A stretch of 64,000 bases of DNA, taken from NCBI GenBank assembly GCA_963825685.1, contig CAWGUD010000016.1, positions 190,774 to 254,773 on the forward strand. Direction: 5' to 3'. Below, piece by piece: positions 33,518 to 43,131 of the stretch. How positions within the stretch are numbered: position 1 is the first letter of the stretch; each line of letters starts with the position of its first letter. Origin of the DNA: JAOUEA01 sp963825685. Its GTDB lineage: Bacteria; Actinomycetota; UBA4738; HRBIN12. Under the pieces are notes generated by a model. The model was not told the DNA's origin and searched no databases. It saw nothing but the letters and a program-made list of their open reading frames with translations. The position numbers were made by a program, and so were the translations under genes.

Positions 33518-33904
33518 GTGGATCACCGCGACGGAACCGTGCACCTGCGACTCCCACCCGACCCTGAGTCGATCGCGGTGGTGCGAGCCGTCGTGGCGAG
33601 CGTCGCTTCGAGGCTCGCGCTCCCGTACGACGCCGTGGACGACCTGCGGATCGCCGCCGCCGAGGCCTCGACGCTACTGCTGTCCTTCGGGCGGGAGGGG
33701 ACCAGGCTCTGCGTTTCCCTGCAGCCGAGCGATGCCGACCTGCACCTCACGATCTGGGTCGAGGGGGCGGGTGCCGCGCCCGAGCTCTCGCGGCGCGAGG
33801 GGCTTGCCTGGCGGGTGCTGGAGGGCCTGGCCGACGAGGCCGACGTGCGCGAGGTCGACGGGAGCCCGGCGATCGAGCTGCGTCTGCGGACCCTGGCCCG
33901 GTGA
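33518..33904 (+). CDS. Anti-sigma factor kinase-like protein (RsbW/SpoIIAB type)
   Basis: A 128-residue protein coupled to the sigma gene by a GTGA overlap. GTG start behind AGGAAGGA. DDLRIAAAEASTLLLSF occupies the N-box position but the usual Asn is replaced, and the glycine-rich boxes are weak (WVEGAGAAPELSRREGLAWR). Position directly upstream of and overlapping the sigma factor gene makes it the most probable cognate anti-sigma factor. Confidence 0.78.
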   Translation: MDHRDGTVHLRLPPDPESIAVVRAVVASVASRLALPYDAVDDLRIAAAEASTLLLSFGREGTRLCVSLQPSDADLHLTIWVEGAGAAPELSRREGLAWRVLEGLADEADVREVDGSPAIELRLRTLAR

Positions 33905-34668
33905 GCGATCGGGATCCGAGCGCACGTGCGGGCAAGCCCCGCGGCCGTCCCGACGAGGCGGAGGTCGAGGCCCTGTTCGCTCGGATGCCCGACCCGGCGG
34001 CCCGCGACGAGATCGCGACGGGGTTCGTGCCCTTCGCCGAGTACCTGGCCCGTCGGTTCGTGGGCCGTGGTGAGTCGGTCGAGGATCTCACCCAGGTCGC
34101 GATGATCGGCCTCTTGAACGCCATCGACCGGTTCGATCCGTCCCGCGGTGTGCAGTTCTCGACCTACGCGGGGGCCACGATCGTGGGCGAGCTGAAGCGG
34201 CACTTCCGCGACAAGGGGTGGGCACTTCGCGTCCCACGGCGGCTGCAGGAGCTCGCGGTTCACGTGAATCGGGTGCTTCCCGAGCTGACCCAGTCGCTCG
34301 GCCGGTCGCCGACGATCCCGGAGCTCGCCGAGCACCTGGAGGTCGGCACCGACGAGATCGCGGATGCGATGGACGCGGTGCAGGCGTACTCGACCAGCTC
34401 GCTCGACTCGCCGATCGGGGAAGAGGCGCAGGCACCGATCGACTCGCTCGGCGAGGACGATCCCTCGATCGCCCTGCTCGACGAGTGGTCCTCGCTCGCT
34501 CCCGCGGTCGCCGAGCTGTCGTCGCGGGACCGTCGCGTCCTCTACCTGCGGTTCTTCCGTGGTCTGACCCAGAGCGAGATCGCCGAGGACGTCGGCGTGA
34601 GCCAGATGCACGTGTCGCGCATCCTGACCCAGACGCTGGAGAAGCTCCGGGCGTCGGCGAACGGCTGA
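33901..34668 (+). CDS. RNA polymerase sigma factor, SigB/SigF/SigG group
   Basis: A 255-residue group 3 sigma factor. Region 2 holds EDLTQVAMIGLLNAIDRFDP and FSTYAGATIVGELKRHFRDK; region 3 RVPRRLQELAVHVNRVLPEL; region 4 LSSRDRRVLYLRFFRGLTQS and VGVSQMHVSRILTQTLEKLR with the HTH. The family directs general-stress or differentiation genes from GTTT/GGGTA promoters; such a site is found at 32189-32214. GTG start overlapping the upstream regulator. Followed by topoisomerase IB after 50 bp. Confidence 0.94.
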   Translation: MSDRDPSARAGKPRGRPDEAEVEALFARMPDPAARDEIATGFVPFAEYLARRFVGRGESVEDLTQVAMIGLLNAIDRFDPSRGVQFSTYAGATIVGELKRHFRDKGWALRVPRRLQELAVHVNRVLPELTQSLGRSPTIPELAEHLEVGTDEIADAMDAVQAYSTSSLDSPIGEEAQAPIDSLGEDDPSIALLDEWSSLAPAVAELSSRDRRVLYLRFFRGLTQSEIAEDVGVSQMHVSRILTQTLEKLRASANG

Positions 34669-34718
34669 GGGGCTTCTCCGAGGGTTTCGACATCGGCCGA
34701 GGAGGGCACGCAGACCCT

Positions 34719-35741
34719 ATGCCACGATTGCATCGCGTCGACCCGTCCATGCCCGGGTTCACCAGGCGGCGTCGTGGCGCGGGCTTCTCGTACGAGGACG
34801 CTCGTGGCCGCCCCGTGCGCGACGACGCGGTCCTCGAGCGCATCCGCGGACTCGCGATCCCGCCCGCGTGGACCGACGTGTGGATCTGCGCCGATCCGCA
34901 GGGACATCTGCAGGCCGTGGGGGCCGACGCCGCCGGCCGCAGGCAGTACCTCTATCACCCGGTGTGGCGTGAGCGTCAGGACATCGACAAGTTCCGGCGG
35001 GTCGAGTCGTTCGCCCGCGCGTTGCCCGACCTCAGGGAGAGGATCGAACGCGACCTCCGCCTCGATGGTGCCCCGAAGGAACGCGTGATGGCGGCGGCCG
35101 TGCGGCTGCTGGACCGGGCGACGTTCCGGATCGGATCGGAGGAGTACGCGGATCGACACGGTTCCTTCGGCCTGGCCACGATCCGCAAGAGCCATGTGCA
35201 CGTCGACGGGTCGACCTTGTCCTTCGATTACGTCGCGAAGGCCGGCGTGCGTCAGGTGCATCGGATCGACGACCCCCTCCTCGTGCCCGTGGTCGAACGG
35301 CTGAAGCGTCGACGCAGCGGTGGGCTCGAGCTCTTGGCCTACCGGGAGGATCGACGCTGGCGGGACGTGCGCTCGACCGACATCAACGCGTACCTGAAGG
35401 ATCTGCTGGGAGAGGAGCACTCCGCGAAGGACTTCCGGACCTGGCACGCGACCGTGCTGGCGGCGATCGACATCGCTCGGGTCAAGGAACCCGGCGGCCG
35501 GAGCGCGGCGAAGCGGAGCGTCGCGGCCACCGTGCGCCGGGTCGCCGATCACTTGGGCAACACGCCGGCGGTCTGCCGGTCCTCCTACATCGATCCGCGG
35601 GTGTTCGATCGGTTCCGTGAGGGGTTGACCGTGGCACCGGCGCTCCGGGAGGTTCCCGCCGACGACGAGCAGGCTCGGGAGGCCGTGGAACGAGCGGTGC
35701 TCGACCTGATCGGTGACGAGGTCCGGTCCCTCGCGGCGTGA
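34719..35741 (+). CDS. DNA topoisomerase IB (poxvirus/bacterial type)
   Basis: A 340-residue type IB topoisomerase that relaxes supercoils through a 3'-phosphotyrosine intermediate. N-terminal domain: GFTRRRRGAGFSYED, IRGLAIPPAWTDVWIC and GRRQYLYHPVWRERQD. Catalytic domain: Arg in FRIGSEEYADRHGSFGL, Lys in TIRKSHVHV, KDFRTWHATVLA with the active-site His/Arg region, and the nucleophile in SSYIDPRVFD. The start behind GAGGAGGG is preferred. It follows the sigma factor on the same strand and may be stress-induced. Confidence 0.93.
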   Translation: MPRLHRVDPSMPGFTRRRRGAGFSYEDARGRPVRDDAVLERIRGLAIPPAWTDVWICADPQGHLQAVGADAAGRRQYLYHPVWRERQDIDKFRRVESFARALPDLRERIERDLRLDGAPKERVMAAAVRLLDRATFRIGSEEYADRHGSFGLATIRKSHVHVDGSTLSFDYVAKAGVRQVHRIDDPLLVPVVERLKRRRSGGLELLAYREDRRWRDVRSTDINAYLKDLLGEEHSAKDFRTWHATVLAAIDIARVKEPGGRSAAKRSVAATVRRVADHLGNTPAVCRSSYIDPRVFDRFREGLTVAPALREVPADDEQAREAVERAVLDLIGDEVRSLAA

Positions 35742-35757
35742 CAGCTCCGCAACGCGA

Positions 35758-35991
35758 CTATCGCTCGGGGTCCACGGTCTCGTCCGAAGTCCGGCGTTCG
35801 ACGTCGAGCCGCTCCTCGTCCGAGGAGGCGAGCGAGGGACCGACGACCCGGTGTCCGCACGAGAACTCGGTCAGCTCGCGGCTGTCTGCGCGTTGAACCG
35901 GCTCCTGACCGGCTGGATCCACGTCGAAGGAGATGTCGACCATCGTGCCGGTCCCACAGACCGGGCAGACGCGGTCGGTGGCCGCGCTCAT
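35758..35991 (-). CDS. Small zinc-ribbon protein
   Basis: A 77-residue protein starting MSAATDRVCPVCGTGTMVDI, a CxxC zinc knuckle; a second Cys-His pair FSCGHRVVGPSL near residue 45 could complete the site. The remainder is acidic. It overlaps the 80-aa Cys-rich gene by four bases, so the two are co-translated. No family recognised; regulatory or redox roles are possible. Confidence 0.6.
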   Translation of the reverse strand: MSAATDRVCPVCGTGTMVDISFDVDPAGQEPVQRADSRELTEFSCGHRVVGPSLASSDEERLDVERRTSDETVDPER

Positions 35992-36230
35992 AGCAAGGGC
36001 CCGACGTGCGCCCGGTGCGTGAGGTCGTCGTCAGGCACCTCGATGAGTCGATCGATCATCCGACGGTGCTCGGGCTCATGGACCCGCAGCGGCAGAGCCA
36101 CGACCGCGGGTCCCGTATAGGCCCAGCCATCGGCATCGCGGTGGGCCACCGAGCGTGCGCAGTCACAGCGGACCTCGAGGCCATCCAGCGCGACGTGATC
36201 GTCGCACGCGAGGCAGATCAGCCGCCGCAT
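35988..36230 (-). CDS. Small Cys-rich protein
   Basis: An 80-residue protein with MRRLICLACDDHVAL and RCDCARSVAHRD, four Cys plus His that may bind a metal, then a hydrophobic core (WAYTGPAVVALPLRVHE) and a charged tail (HRRMIDRLIEVPDDDLTHRA). Coupled to the 77-aa zinc-ribbon gene by an ATGA overlap. Function unknown. Confidence 0.6.
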   Translation of the reverse strand: MRRLICLACDDHVALDGLEVRCDCARSVAHRDADGWAYTGPAVVALPLRVHEPEHRRMIDRLIEVPDDDLTHRAHVGPLL

Positions 36231-36254
36231 GTTCCCGCTACCTTCCCTCGTGTG

Positions 36255-36602
36255 TCATCGCACCGTCGTGCGTCGAGCGTCGTGAGCGTCGTGCCGCAAG
36301 GGATCGCCCGACTCCTCGCGGACCAGATCCTCACGGTCGGCGAGGGGGCGGTCGGTGTCGGACGGCTCGCGGCCGGGATCGGGCGATTCGAGGCTGGAGT
36401 ATCCGGCCCACAGGAGCCCGAGGAGCATGCTCGCGACGACCGCCGCGAGGAGCACCATGAGGCTTCCACGGCCCCACGAATCGAAGACGACGGTCGAGAT
36501 CACGGCGCCGATCGCCAGGCCGACGAGGGGCGCCACGAACAGGGCCGACGCCATCCGGCGGCGGAGCCTGTCGCCGATCCGACGGGTGGCTGGGTCGCTC
36601 AT
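36255..36602 (-). CDS. Two-helix membrane protein
   Basis: A 115-residue protein. MSDPATRRIGDRLRRRMA is a basic N-terminus, followed by two membrane helices (ALFVAPLVGLAIGAVISTVVF and LMVLLAAVVASMLLGLLWAG) and a highly charged tail. A GTTT-N16-GGGAAG sequence ends only ten bases before the ATG, so the transcript would be almost leaderless if that promoter is used. The 224-bp gap upstream to 36827 contains no convincing gene. Confidence 0.65.
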   Translation of the reverse strand: MSDPATRRIGDRLRRRMASALFVAPLVGLAIGAVISTVVFDSWGRGSLMVLLAAVVASMLLGLLWAGYSSLESPDPGREPSDTDRPLADREDLVREESGDPLRHDAHDARRTTVR

Positions 36603-36612
36603 GTCCGGCGTC

Positions 36613-36638
36613 CTTCCCCGACCGTCGGTGATCCAAAC
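36613..36638 (-). promoter_or_regulatory. Candidate SigB/SigF-type promoter, imperfect
   Basis: On the minus strand GTTT (36638-36635) is followed by 16 bp and GGGAAG (36618-36613). Same spacing as the perfect site at 32189, with a weaker -10. Confidence 0.35.
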
Positions 36639-36826
36639 GCGTCGCCGAAGGGCCCGCGGATGTGTGGCGGATCTCCCGATCGGGTAGCCACGCTGCACAT
36701 CACGGATGAGGAGGCACGATGCAGGGCTACATCGACCCGTTCGCACACCGAGAGATCTCAGATCGCGAGGACGATGATGGCGAGCAGGTGGACGAGGACG
36801 GGGCGGTCGACGGAGAGGGGCCGGCC

Positions 36827-38878
36827 TCAGCGCTTCCTGATCACGACGATCGCGACATCGTCGTCGAGCCCGATCGAGTCGATCAGTTCCCGCTGGATAC
36901 GCGTGACGATCTCATCGGCGGAGAGGCCGGTGCACGTCGAGAGCAGCTCGGAGAGACGGGCCTCACCCTCATCGAGGGTCGCTCCTCGCTGTTCTACGAG
37001 GCCGTCGGTGTAGCAAACGATCGCGTCACCGGGCCATAGGTCCACCGCCACATCGTGCAGCTCCGGATCCTGGAACGTTCCCAGGAGCGTGCCGGGGACC
37101 CCCACGTGCTCGACTCGGCCGTCGGCGCGTACCGCGAACGGTAGTGGATGCCCGGCGAGGCAGACCGTGATCCTCAGGTGATCGACGTCGGGGCGCAATC
37201 GCATCTCACATGCTGTGCAGAAGCGCTCGGTCGCGACCTGTTCCGCCTGGAGCAGCTCGTCGTTGAGCGCGGCGAGCACGGCGCTCGGGCGTTCCTCGTA
37301 CCGTGCGAGCGTCCGCACGGTGTGCGCCGCCAGTCCCATCACGGCGGCCGCATCCGGCCCCTTGCCCGAGACGTCGCCGACCACGACGCCCCACGTCCCT
37401 TCCCCGTGAGGGAACACGTCGTAGAAGTCGCCGCCGACCTCGTCGTTCGGGGAGAAGGGCCGGTAGAGGGCGGCGAGCTCCACGCCTTCGATATCGGGCA
37501 TGCTCGTCGGCAGCAGGCTCCGTTGCAGGGCTCGCGACATCGCCCTTCTGCTGTCGTCGAGCTGGGCTCGTTCGAGCGCCGACGCGATGCGGTTCGCGGC
37601 GAGCTCGAGCACCTCGACGTCGTCGGTCGTGAAGACGCGAGGCTCGCATGTCGCGACGTGGATCACGCCGCGTACCCGTCCTCGATAGACGAGCGGCACG
37701 CCCATGAGCGAGGACATCGTGTCGGTCAGCCAGTGCCGGACGACCTCGTACGTGGAGACGTCGTCCACCACGAGCGGCGAGACGGTGCTCGCGATCTTCC
37801 CCGAGATGCCTTGCCCGACCGGGACCGGCGCCCCCGGGCCATCGGTCTGTACGCCGACGGTGGCGCGCTCGATGAGCTGGGTGCCCTTCCGATCGAGCAG
37901 CAGCAGCGTCGCCGAGTCGGTGCCGAGGACGTGCCTGAGCGTCTGCAGGAGCCGGTCCGCGAGATCGTCGAAGCCCAGCTGTGTCAGGGTCGCGTCGGTG
38001 ACCGCCTGGATCTGCTGCAGACGCTTCGTCAGCTGCAGGAGGCGCTCCTGGGTCTCGACCCGCTCCGTGACGTCCTGGAACACCGTGACGACCCCGACGA
38101 TCGCGTCGTCGTCACCCGTGCGGATCGGGGCGGAGTCGACCTCGATCATCACGGTCGTGCCGTCGGCTCGCTCGATCGCCATCGGTTCCCCGATCACGGT
38201 GTCTCCGGCCCTGAGCGAACGGCTCATCGGGTAGTCACTCGGCTCGTACACGCTGCCGTCGGGCCGTCGTCCGATCCACGGGAGCGTCGGGTTCGACTCG
38301 ACCGTGCTGCCGAGCGGGTACTCGTACGCCAGGATCTCGCGCGATCGGGTGTTCTGCATCGTGATGATGCCCGTCGCGTCGGCCACGACGACGCCGTTCG
38401 GCATCTGCTGCAGGATCTGCTGCATCGTGTTCCGCTCCGCCGCGAGCGTGCGCGCGAGGGATTCGACGTCGAGTCGCGCGTCGTCGGCCTCGTCGCGTGA
38501 CGCCTCCCGCGACGCGAGGGAGTACGCGACGATGAACGAGAGTGCGACGAACACGATGACGGCGATCAGATCTTGGGGTTGGGTCGCCCCCAGGCCCTCA
38601 TCCGACATCACCGTGGATGTGGAGATGAGCACGCCCGATGCGAGGGTGGCGATCAGGCTGGCGCTCAGTCGCCCGACCAGCGTGGCCCCGACCGTGGCCA
38701 CGAGGAAGGGCACGCCGGGGAAGCGATCGAAGACCTGCAAGTCGACCGCCATCCAGGCGGCGACGAAGGGCAGGATCACCGCGAGCACGAGGCCCAGGAC
38801 GAACTTCGTGGTGGCCGCCGGTCGCCAGAGCCTCCGCCCGAGGGCGGTCCGCGATCGCTGGGTGGGTCGTTCGCTCAT
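36827..38878 (-). CDS. Membrane PAS-GAF-PP2C (SpoIIE-type) serine phosphatase
   Basis: A 683-residue signalling protein. Order: four membrane helices in residues ~25-130 (KdpD/DUF4118-like: FVLGLVLAVILPFVAAWMAV, PQDLIAVIVFVALSFIVAYS); a coiled coil; a PAS domain (MPNGVVVADATGIITMQN to GVVTVFQDVTERV); a GAF domain (VTDATLTQLGFDDLADRLLQ to RIASALERAQL); and a C-terminal PP2C domain with GGDFYDVFPHGEG, VGDVSGKGPDAAAVMGLAAH, CLAGHPLPFAVRADG, DAIVCYTDGLVEQRG and GLDDDVAIVVIRK. The metal-binding Asp residues are all present. RsbU/RsbP-like enzymes of this build dephosphorylate STAS antagonists, so it is the likely input arm for the sigma module at 33-34 kb. Confidence 0.93.
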   Translation of the reverse strand: MSERPTQRSRTALGRRLWRPAATTKFVLGLVLAVILPFVAAWMAVDLQVFDRFPGVPFLVATVGATLVGRLSASLIATLASGVLISTSTVMSDEGLGATQPQDLIAVIVFVALSFIVAYSLASREASRDEADDARLDVESLARTLAAERNTMQQILQQMPNGVVVADATGIITMQNTRSREILAYEYPLGSTVESNPTLPWIGRRPDGSVYEPSDYPMSRSLRAGDTVIGEPMAIERADGTTVMIEVDSAPIRTGDDDAIVGVVTVFQDVTERVETQERLLQLTKRLQQIQAVTDATLTQLGFDDLADRLLQTLRHVLGTDSATLLLLDRKGTQLIERATVGVQTDGPGAPVPVGQGISGKIASTVSPLVVDDVSTYEVVRHWLTDTMSSLMGVPLVYRGRVRGVIHVATCEPRVFTTDDVEVLELAANRIASALERAQLDDSRRAMSRALQRSLLPTSMPDIEGVELAALYRPFSPNDEVGGDFYDVFPHGEGTWGVVVGDVSGKGPDAAAVMGLAAHTVRTLARYEERPSAVLAALNDELLQAEQVATERFCTACEMRLRPDVDHLRITVCLAGHPLPFAVRADGRVEHVGVPGTLLGTFQDPELHDVAVDLWPGDAIVCYTDGLVEQRGATLDEGEARLSELLSTCTGLSADEIVTRIQRELIDSIGLDDDVAIVVIRKR

Positions 38879-38963
38879 CGCTCCACCTCTCCGGGGGGCG
38901 TTCAGGATACGCGCGGTCGTGCGGGATCCGCGACGTCCTCAGCTCACCCCGGGGCGGAGCACT

Positions 38964-38981
38964 CGGTGCGCCGGCGCACCG
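38964..38981 (-). terminator. Palindromic hairpin after isocitrate lyase
   Basis: CGGTGCGCCGGCGCACCG is a perfect 18-bp palindrome seven bases beyond the aceA stop. It can fold into a 7-bp stem with a small loop. There is no T-tract, so termination is likely but unproven. Confidence 0.45.
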
Positions 38982-38987
38982 ATCCGG

Positions 38988-40283
<1,296 letters not shown>

Positions 40284-40416
40284 CTGTGTCGCCCCCTTGG
40301 TGCCTGGTGCTTCGCCTACCCCCGGAAACGAAAGGACCCCCCGATCGACGAGAGGTCCCCCAGGCGCACGTGGACGCGGTTCGCGTCCATCGGCGCCCCT
40401 ACGCGCTCGATACGTT

Positions 40417-40435
40417 GTTGAATGATGATTCAAAC
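40417..40435. promoter_or_regulatory. Palindromic operator candidate upstream of isocitrate lyase
   Basis: GTTGAATGATGATTCAAAC contains the inverted repeat TTGAAT-GATG-ATTCAA. It is AT-rich against a ~70% GC background and sits in the promoter gap between aceA and the delta-60-repeat gene, both leftward. A regulator binding site is the simplest reading; the regulator is not in the window as far as can be told. Confidence 0.45.
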
Positions 40436-40496
40436 ACCTGACTGGATTGTGCCACATGCCCCCCTGGGGGGTCAATCCCGGCGCCGGCACGGCGGC

Positions 40497-41783
40497 TCAC
40501 GAGGCCAGCAGGCGCGCGACCGCGAAACGGCGGCGGCCTCGGTCGAAGGCCTCGCCCGCGACGACGATCTTGCCGTTGTCCTGCAGCGCGACGTCCCGAG
40601 CGGTGTCGCTGCCACCGTCGAAGTCGACGATCGCGCGGCCGTCCTTCGAGAAACCTTGGTCGTAGGAGCCGTTGGGCTTCAGTCGCACGATGCCGAACTG
40701 GTCGTTGCCCGACCGTCTGATGCGCCCGACCACCACGATGCGTCCGTTGGGCTGCACCGCGGCCGCCTGGGCGAACTCGTAGTCCGATCCGAACGCGAGG
40801 ATCCGGACACCGTCGCCCGCGAACGTGTCGTCGAGCCGGCCGTTCGGCCCGTATCGCAGCACCCCCCAGTCGGCCTTGCCGCCGTTGGCCACGTGTCCGA
40901 CGACGACGAGCTTCTCGTCGGGTTGCTCGGCGACCCCGTACGCGGTGTCGGAGCCGTTCGCGACGTCGGTGATCTTCACGCCGCGCTTGCCGAAGTCGCG
41001 GTCGAGCTTGCCACCGAGCAGGAACCGGGCGATCGCGATGCGAGGGGAGAGCCCGGACTCGGCGGAGCCGACGGCGACGATCTTGCCGCCACCGACGATC
41101 GTCAGGTCGTTGATCTGCTCGTCGCTCGGCGTGAGGTCGACCGTCACCCGACCGTCCCCGCCGAAGTCGCGGTCGCGCGAGCCGTTCGGTCGCAGGCGCG
41201 CGAGCGCCCATCGGCTCGTCTCGCCGTTCGACGTCGAGCCGCCCAGCACGATCTTGTCGTTGGCGCCGACCGCCACGGCGTTCGCCCCCTGGAACTCCTT
41301 GTCGAAGCCGACGAAGGCGATGCCGTCCTTCGAGAAGTCCTTGTCGAGCACCCCTCGCGGCCCGTAGACCGCCACCGCCATGAGGGTGCCCGACGAGCGT
41401 GCGCGCTGCCCGGCCACCACGATGCGACCGTTCGAGCCGATCGCGACGTCGAAGCCGTAGTCGGTGCCTCCCAGGTCGGTCGTGACCCTGCCGTCGCCGC
41501 CGCCGAAGTCCGGGTCGAGCGAGCCGTTGGGCCGGAAGCGTGCGAGGGCGAAGTCGGTGTCGCCGTCGAGCGTGTACCCGGCGACCACGATGCGCCCCTT
41601 GGCGTCGATCGCAACCCCGAACGCCGTGGCGCCTTTGGGGAACGCGGTGGCCCGGCCGTCGTTCGAGAACGCGTTGTCGAGCTTGCCGGCCGCTGCGTGC
41701 GCGGGGAGAGCCTGGGCGATCACGGCGAGCACGATCACGACCGACGCGAGCCTGCGGACCCGTCTGCCCTGCATCTCGTTCAC
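40497..41783 (-). CDS. Secreted delta-60 repeat protein
   Basis: A 428-residue exported protein with signal peptide (RLASVVIVLAVIAQALPAHA, cleavage after AHA). The mature chain consists of about seven delta-60 repeats of ~55 residues, each with a pattern like GRIVVAG, FALARFRPNGSLDPDFGGGD and GRVTTDLGG. Such repeats form a beta-propeller; no enzymatic motif is known and the protein is probably extracellular. It is a complete gene with a Gly-Asp rich, calcium-binding-like composition. Confidence 0.88.
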   Translation of the reverse strand: MNEMQGRRVRRLASVVIVLAVIAQALPAHAAAGKLDNAFSNDGRATAFPKGATAFGVAIDAKGRIVVAGYTLDGDTDFALARFRPNGSLDPDFGGGDGRVTTDLGGTDYGFDVAIGSNGRIVVAGQRARSSGTLMAVAVYGPRGVLDKDFSKDGIAFVGFDKEFQGANAVAVGANDKIVLGGSTSNGETSRWALARLRPNGSRDRDFGGDGRVTVDLTPSDEQINDLTIVGGGKIVAVGSAESGLSPRIAIARFLLGGKLDRDFGKRGVKITDVANGSDTAYGVAEQPDEKLVVVGHVANGGKADWGVLRYGPNGRLDDTFAGDGVRILAFGSDYEFAQAAAVQPNGRIVVVGRIRRSGNDQFGIVRLKPNGSYDQGFSKDGRAIVDFDGGSDTARDVALQDNGKIVVAGEAFDRGRRRFAVARLLAS

Positions 41784-41862
41784 CCTCCCCGGTGGGTTGC
41801 CTCGCGAGGGTATGGGCGAGACACGGTGCAGGTCAAGGCACCCGGGGGGACCGGGAGTGCGT

Positions 41863-42660
41863 TCAGACCCTCGATCCTGCGGGCGCCGGAGCCCGTCGGA
41901 TGCGGATGTCGCCGCTCACGCTCGTCGCCTTGATCTCGAACGAGGCCTCGCCGGCACCGTCGGCGGTGTCGAGCTCCGAGACGGTGTCACCCGACGTCGA
42001 CGAGACGTCGAACCAGACCCGCGTGCCCGCCGGCACGCCCACGGAGATGTCGCCGGAGACCGACCGCAGCGTGAGGTCGGCCCTCGCCGAGACGAACTCG
42101 ATGTCGCCCGAGGCCGACATCGCGCGCGCGGTGCTCGTCGTCGTGCCGATCTCGATGTCGCCCGAGGCCGAACGCCCCTCGAAGCGGCCGCCCACCGAGC
42201 CCACCTCGATCTCTCCGGATGCCGTCGTCACGGTGAGGTCGCCGTCGACCGTGCCCACGTGGACATCGCCACTCGCGCTCCTGACCCGCGCGTCGCCGGT
42301 CACGCGCGCGACCGAGGTGTCACCCGAACCCGACTGCACGTTCAACTGCGAGACCGTGCCGTCGACGGTGATATCGCCCGAGCCCGTGCCGAGATCGACG
42401 ATCGAGCCCTGTGGGACCGTGATCGCGACATCGATCCCACGACCGCGGAACCCCCAGCCGTCCTTGCGCTGCGTGATCTGCAGGCGGGTGTCACCCGAGA
42501 CCGTTCGGTCGTGCTCGATCGAGATCTCATCGGTCTCGCGTTCGCCGGTCACCTGCACGGTCGCGCCGCTCTCATCGGACTGCCGGATGCGGACGTCACC
42601 CGAGCGCATGCGCAGTCGCAGGTGCAGGGTCCCGGTGACGTCGAATCGACTGGGTTCCAT
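41863..42660 (-). CDS. DUF4097 beta-helix-like protein
   Basis: A 265-residue protein of the DUF4097 (putative adhesin, LiaG-like) family. ATG at 42660 with AAGGAG nine bases upstream. The chain is a run of short beta repeats centred on SGD: GSGDITVDG, SGSGDTSVARV, SASGDVHVGTVDG, SASGDIEIG, SVSGDISVG, SVSGDIRIR, which should stack as a beta-solenoid. No signal peptide or membrane helix, so it is cytosolic. It is the last gene of a three-gene unit with a 43-aa protein and a ribbon-helix-helix protein. Confidence 0.88.
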   Translation of the reverse strand: MEPSRFDVTGTLHLRLRMRSGDVRIRQSDESGATVQVTGERETDEISIEHDRTVSGDTRLQITQRKDGWGFRGRGIDVAITVPQGSIVDLGTGSGDITVDGTVSQLNVQSGSGDTSVARVTGDARVRSASGDVHVGTVDGDLTVTTASGEIEVGSVGGRFEGRSASGDIEIGTTTSTARAMSASGDIEFVSARADLTLRSVSGDISVGVPAGTRVWFDVSSTSGDTVSELDTADGAGEASFEIKATSVSGDIRIRRAPAPAGSRV

Positions 42661-42674
42661 GGCGTCCATCTCCT

Positions 42675-43130
42675 TCAGCTCTGTGCGTACCCGGTGAGGC
42701 GGCTGCCGGCGGTCCGGCGCCCGCGATGGTCGAGGGCGCGTGTGACCGCGGTCACGAGCCATGCGTTCGTCGATCGTCCCTCACGGTCGGCGGCCCGTTC
42801 GACCTGGGCCTTCAGCGACTCGGGCATGCGGAGCGTGAGGCGTGCGGTGCCGCTCTCCTCGTCGTCGGGGGTCGGCACGGGGGCCGCCGGCTCCTCGGGG
42901 ACGTAGACGAGCTCGACGTCGCGTCCCGCGAGCCGGACCTCCACGTGGCCCGATGCCATCTGCTCGCTCAGCTCCATCGCCGCCTGTCCCATCGCATCGA
43001 AGAGCCGCAGCTGCAGCGACGAGCGAAGGACCCCAGCGAGGCGGCCGGCCGCGATCGCGACCTCGTCGTCCCCGGCGGTGATCGACTCGAGGTCGGTCTC
43101 GACCGCGTCCAGGAACGGCGCGGTCTCCAT
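42675..43130 (-). CDS. Ribbon-helix-helix (HicB-antitoxin-like) DNA-binding protein
   Basis: A 151-residue protein. The C-terminal ~45 residues form an RHH domain: ARLTLRMPESLKAQVERAAD and EGRSTNAWLVTAVTRAL. The N-terminal ~90 residues are helical (DDEVAIAAGRLAGVLRSSLQ, AMGQAAMELSEQMASGHVEV) and probably sense or bind a partner. It is annotated in databases as HicB-type antitoxin, but no HicA toxin accompanies it. Tandem TGACGTCA palindromes upstream of the unit are a plausible autoregulatory operator. Confidence 0.8.
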   Translation of the reverse strand: METAPFLDAVETDLESITAGDDEVAIAAGRLAGVLRSSLQLRLFDAMGQAAMELSEQMASGHVEVRLAGRDVELVYVPEEPAAPVPTPDDEESGTARLTLRMPESLKAQVERAADREGRSTNAWLVTAVTRALDHRGRRTAGSRLTGYAQS

Positions 43131-43131
43131 C

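Noticed and set aside
36719..37039. Plus-strand 106-aa frame with a fair ribosome-binding site
   Set aside because: Most of it overlaps the 3' end of the PP2C phosphatase in antisense and the translation is acidic low-complexity sequence without a family.
40450..40475. CCCCCC-T-GGGGGG hairpin near the aceA upstream gap
   Set aside because: The arms are separated by a single base, so no stable stem-loop can form; it is treated as simple sequence.
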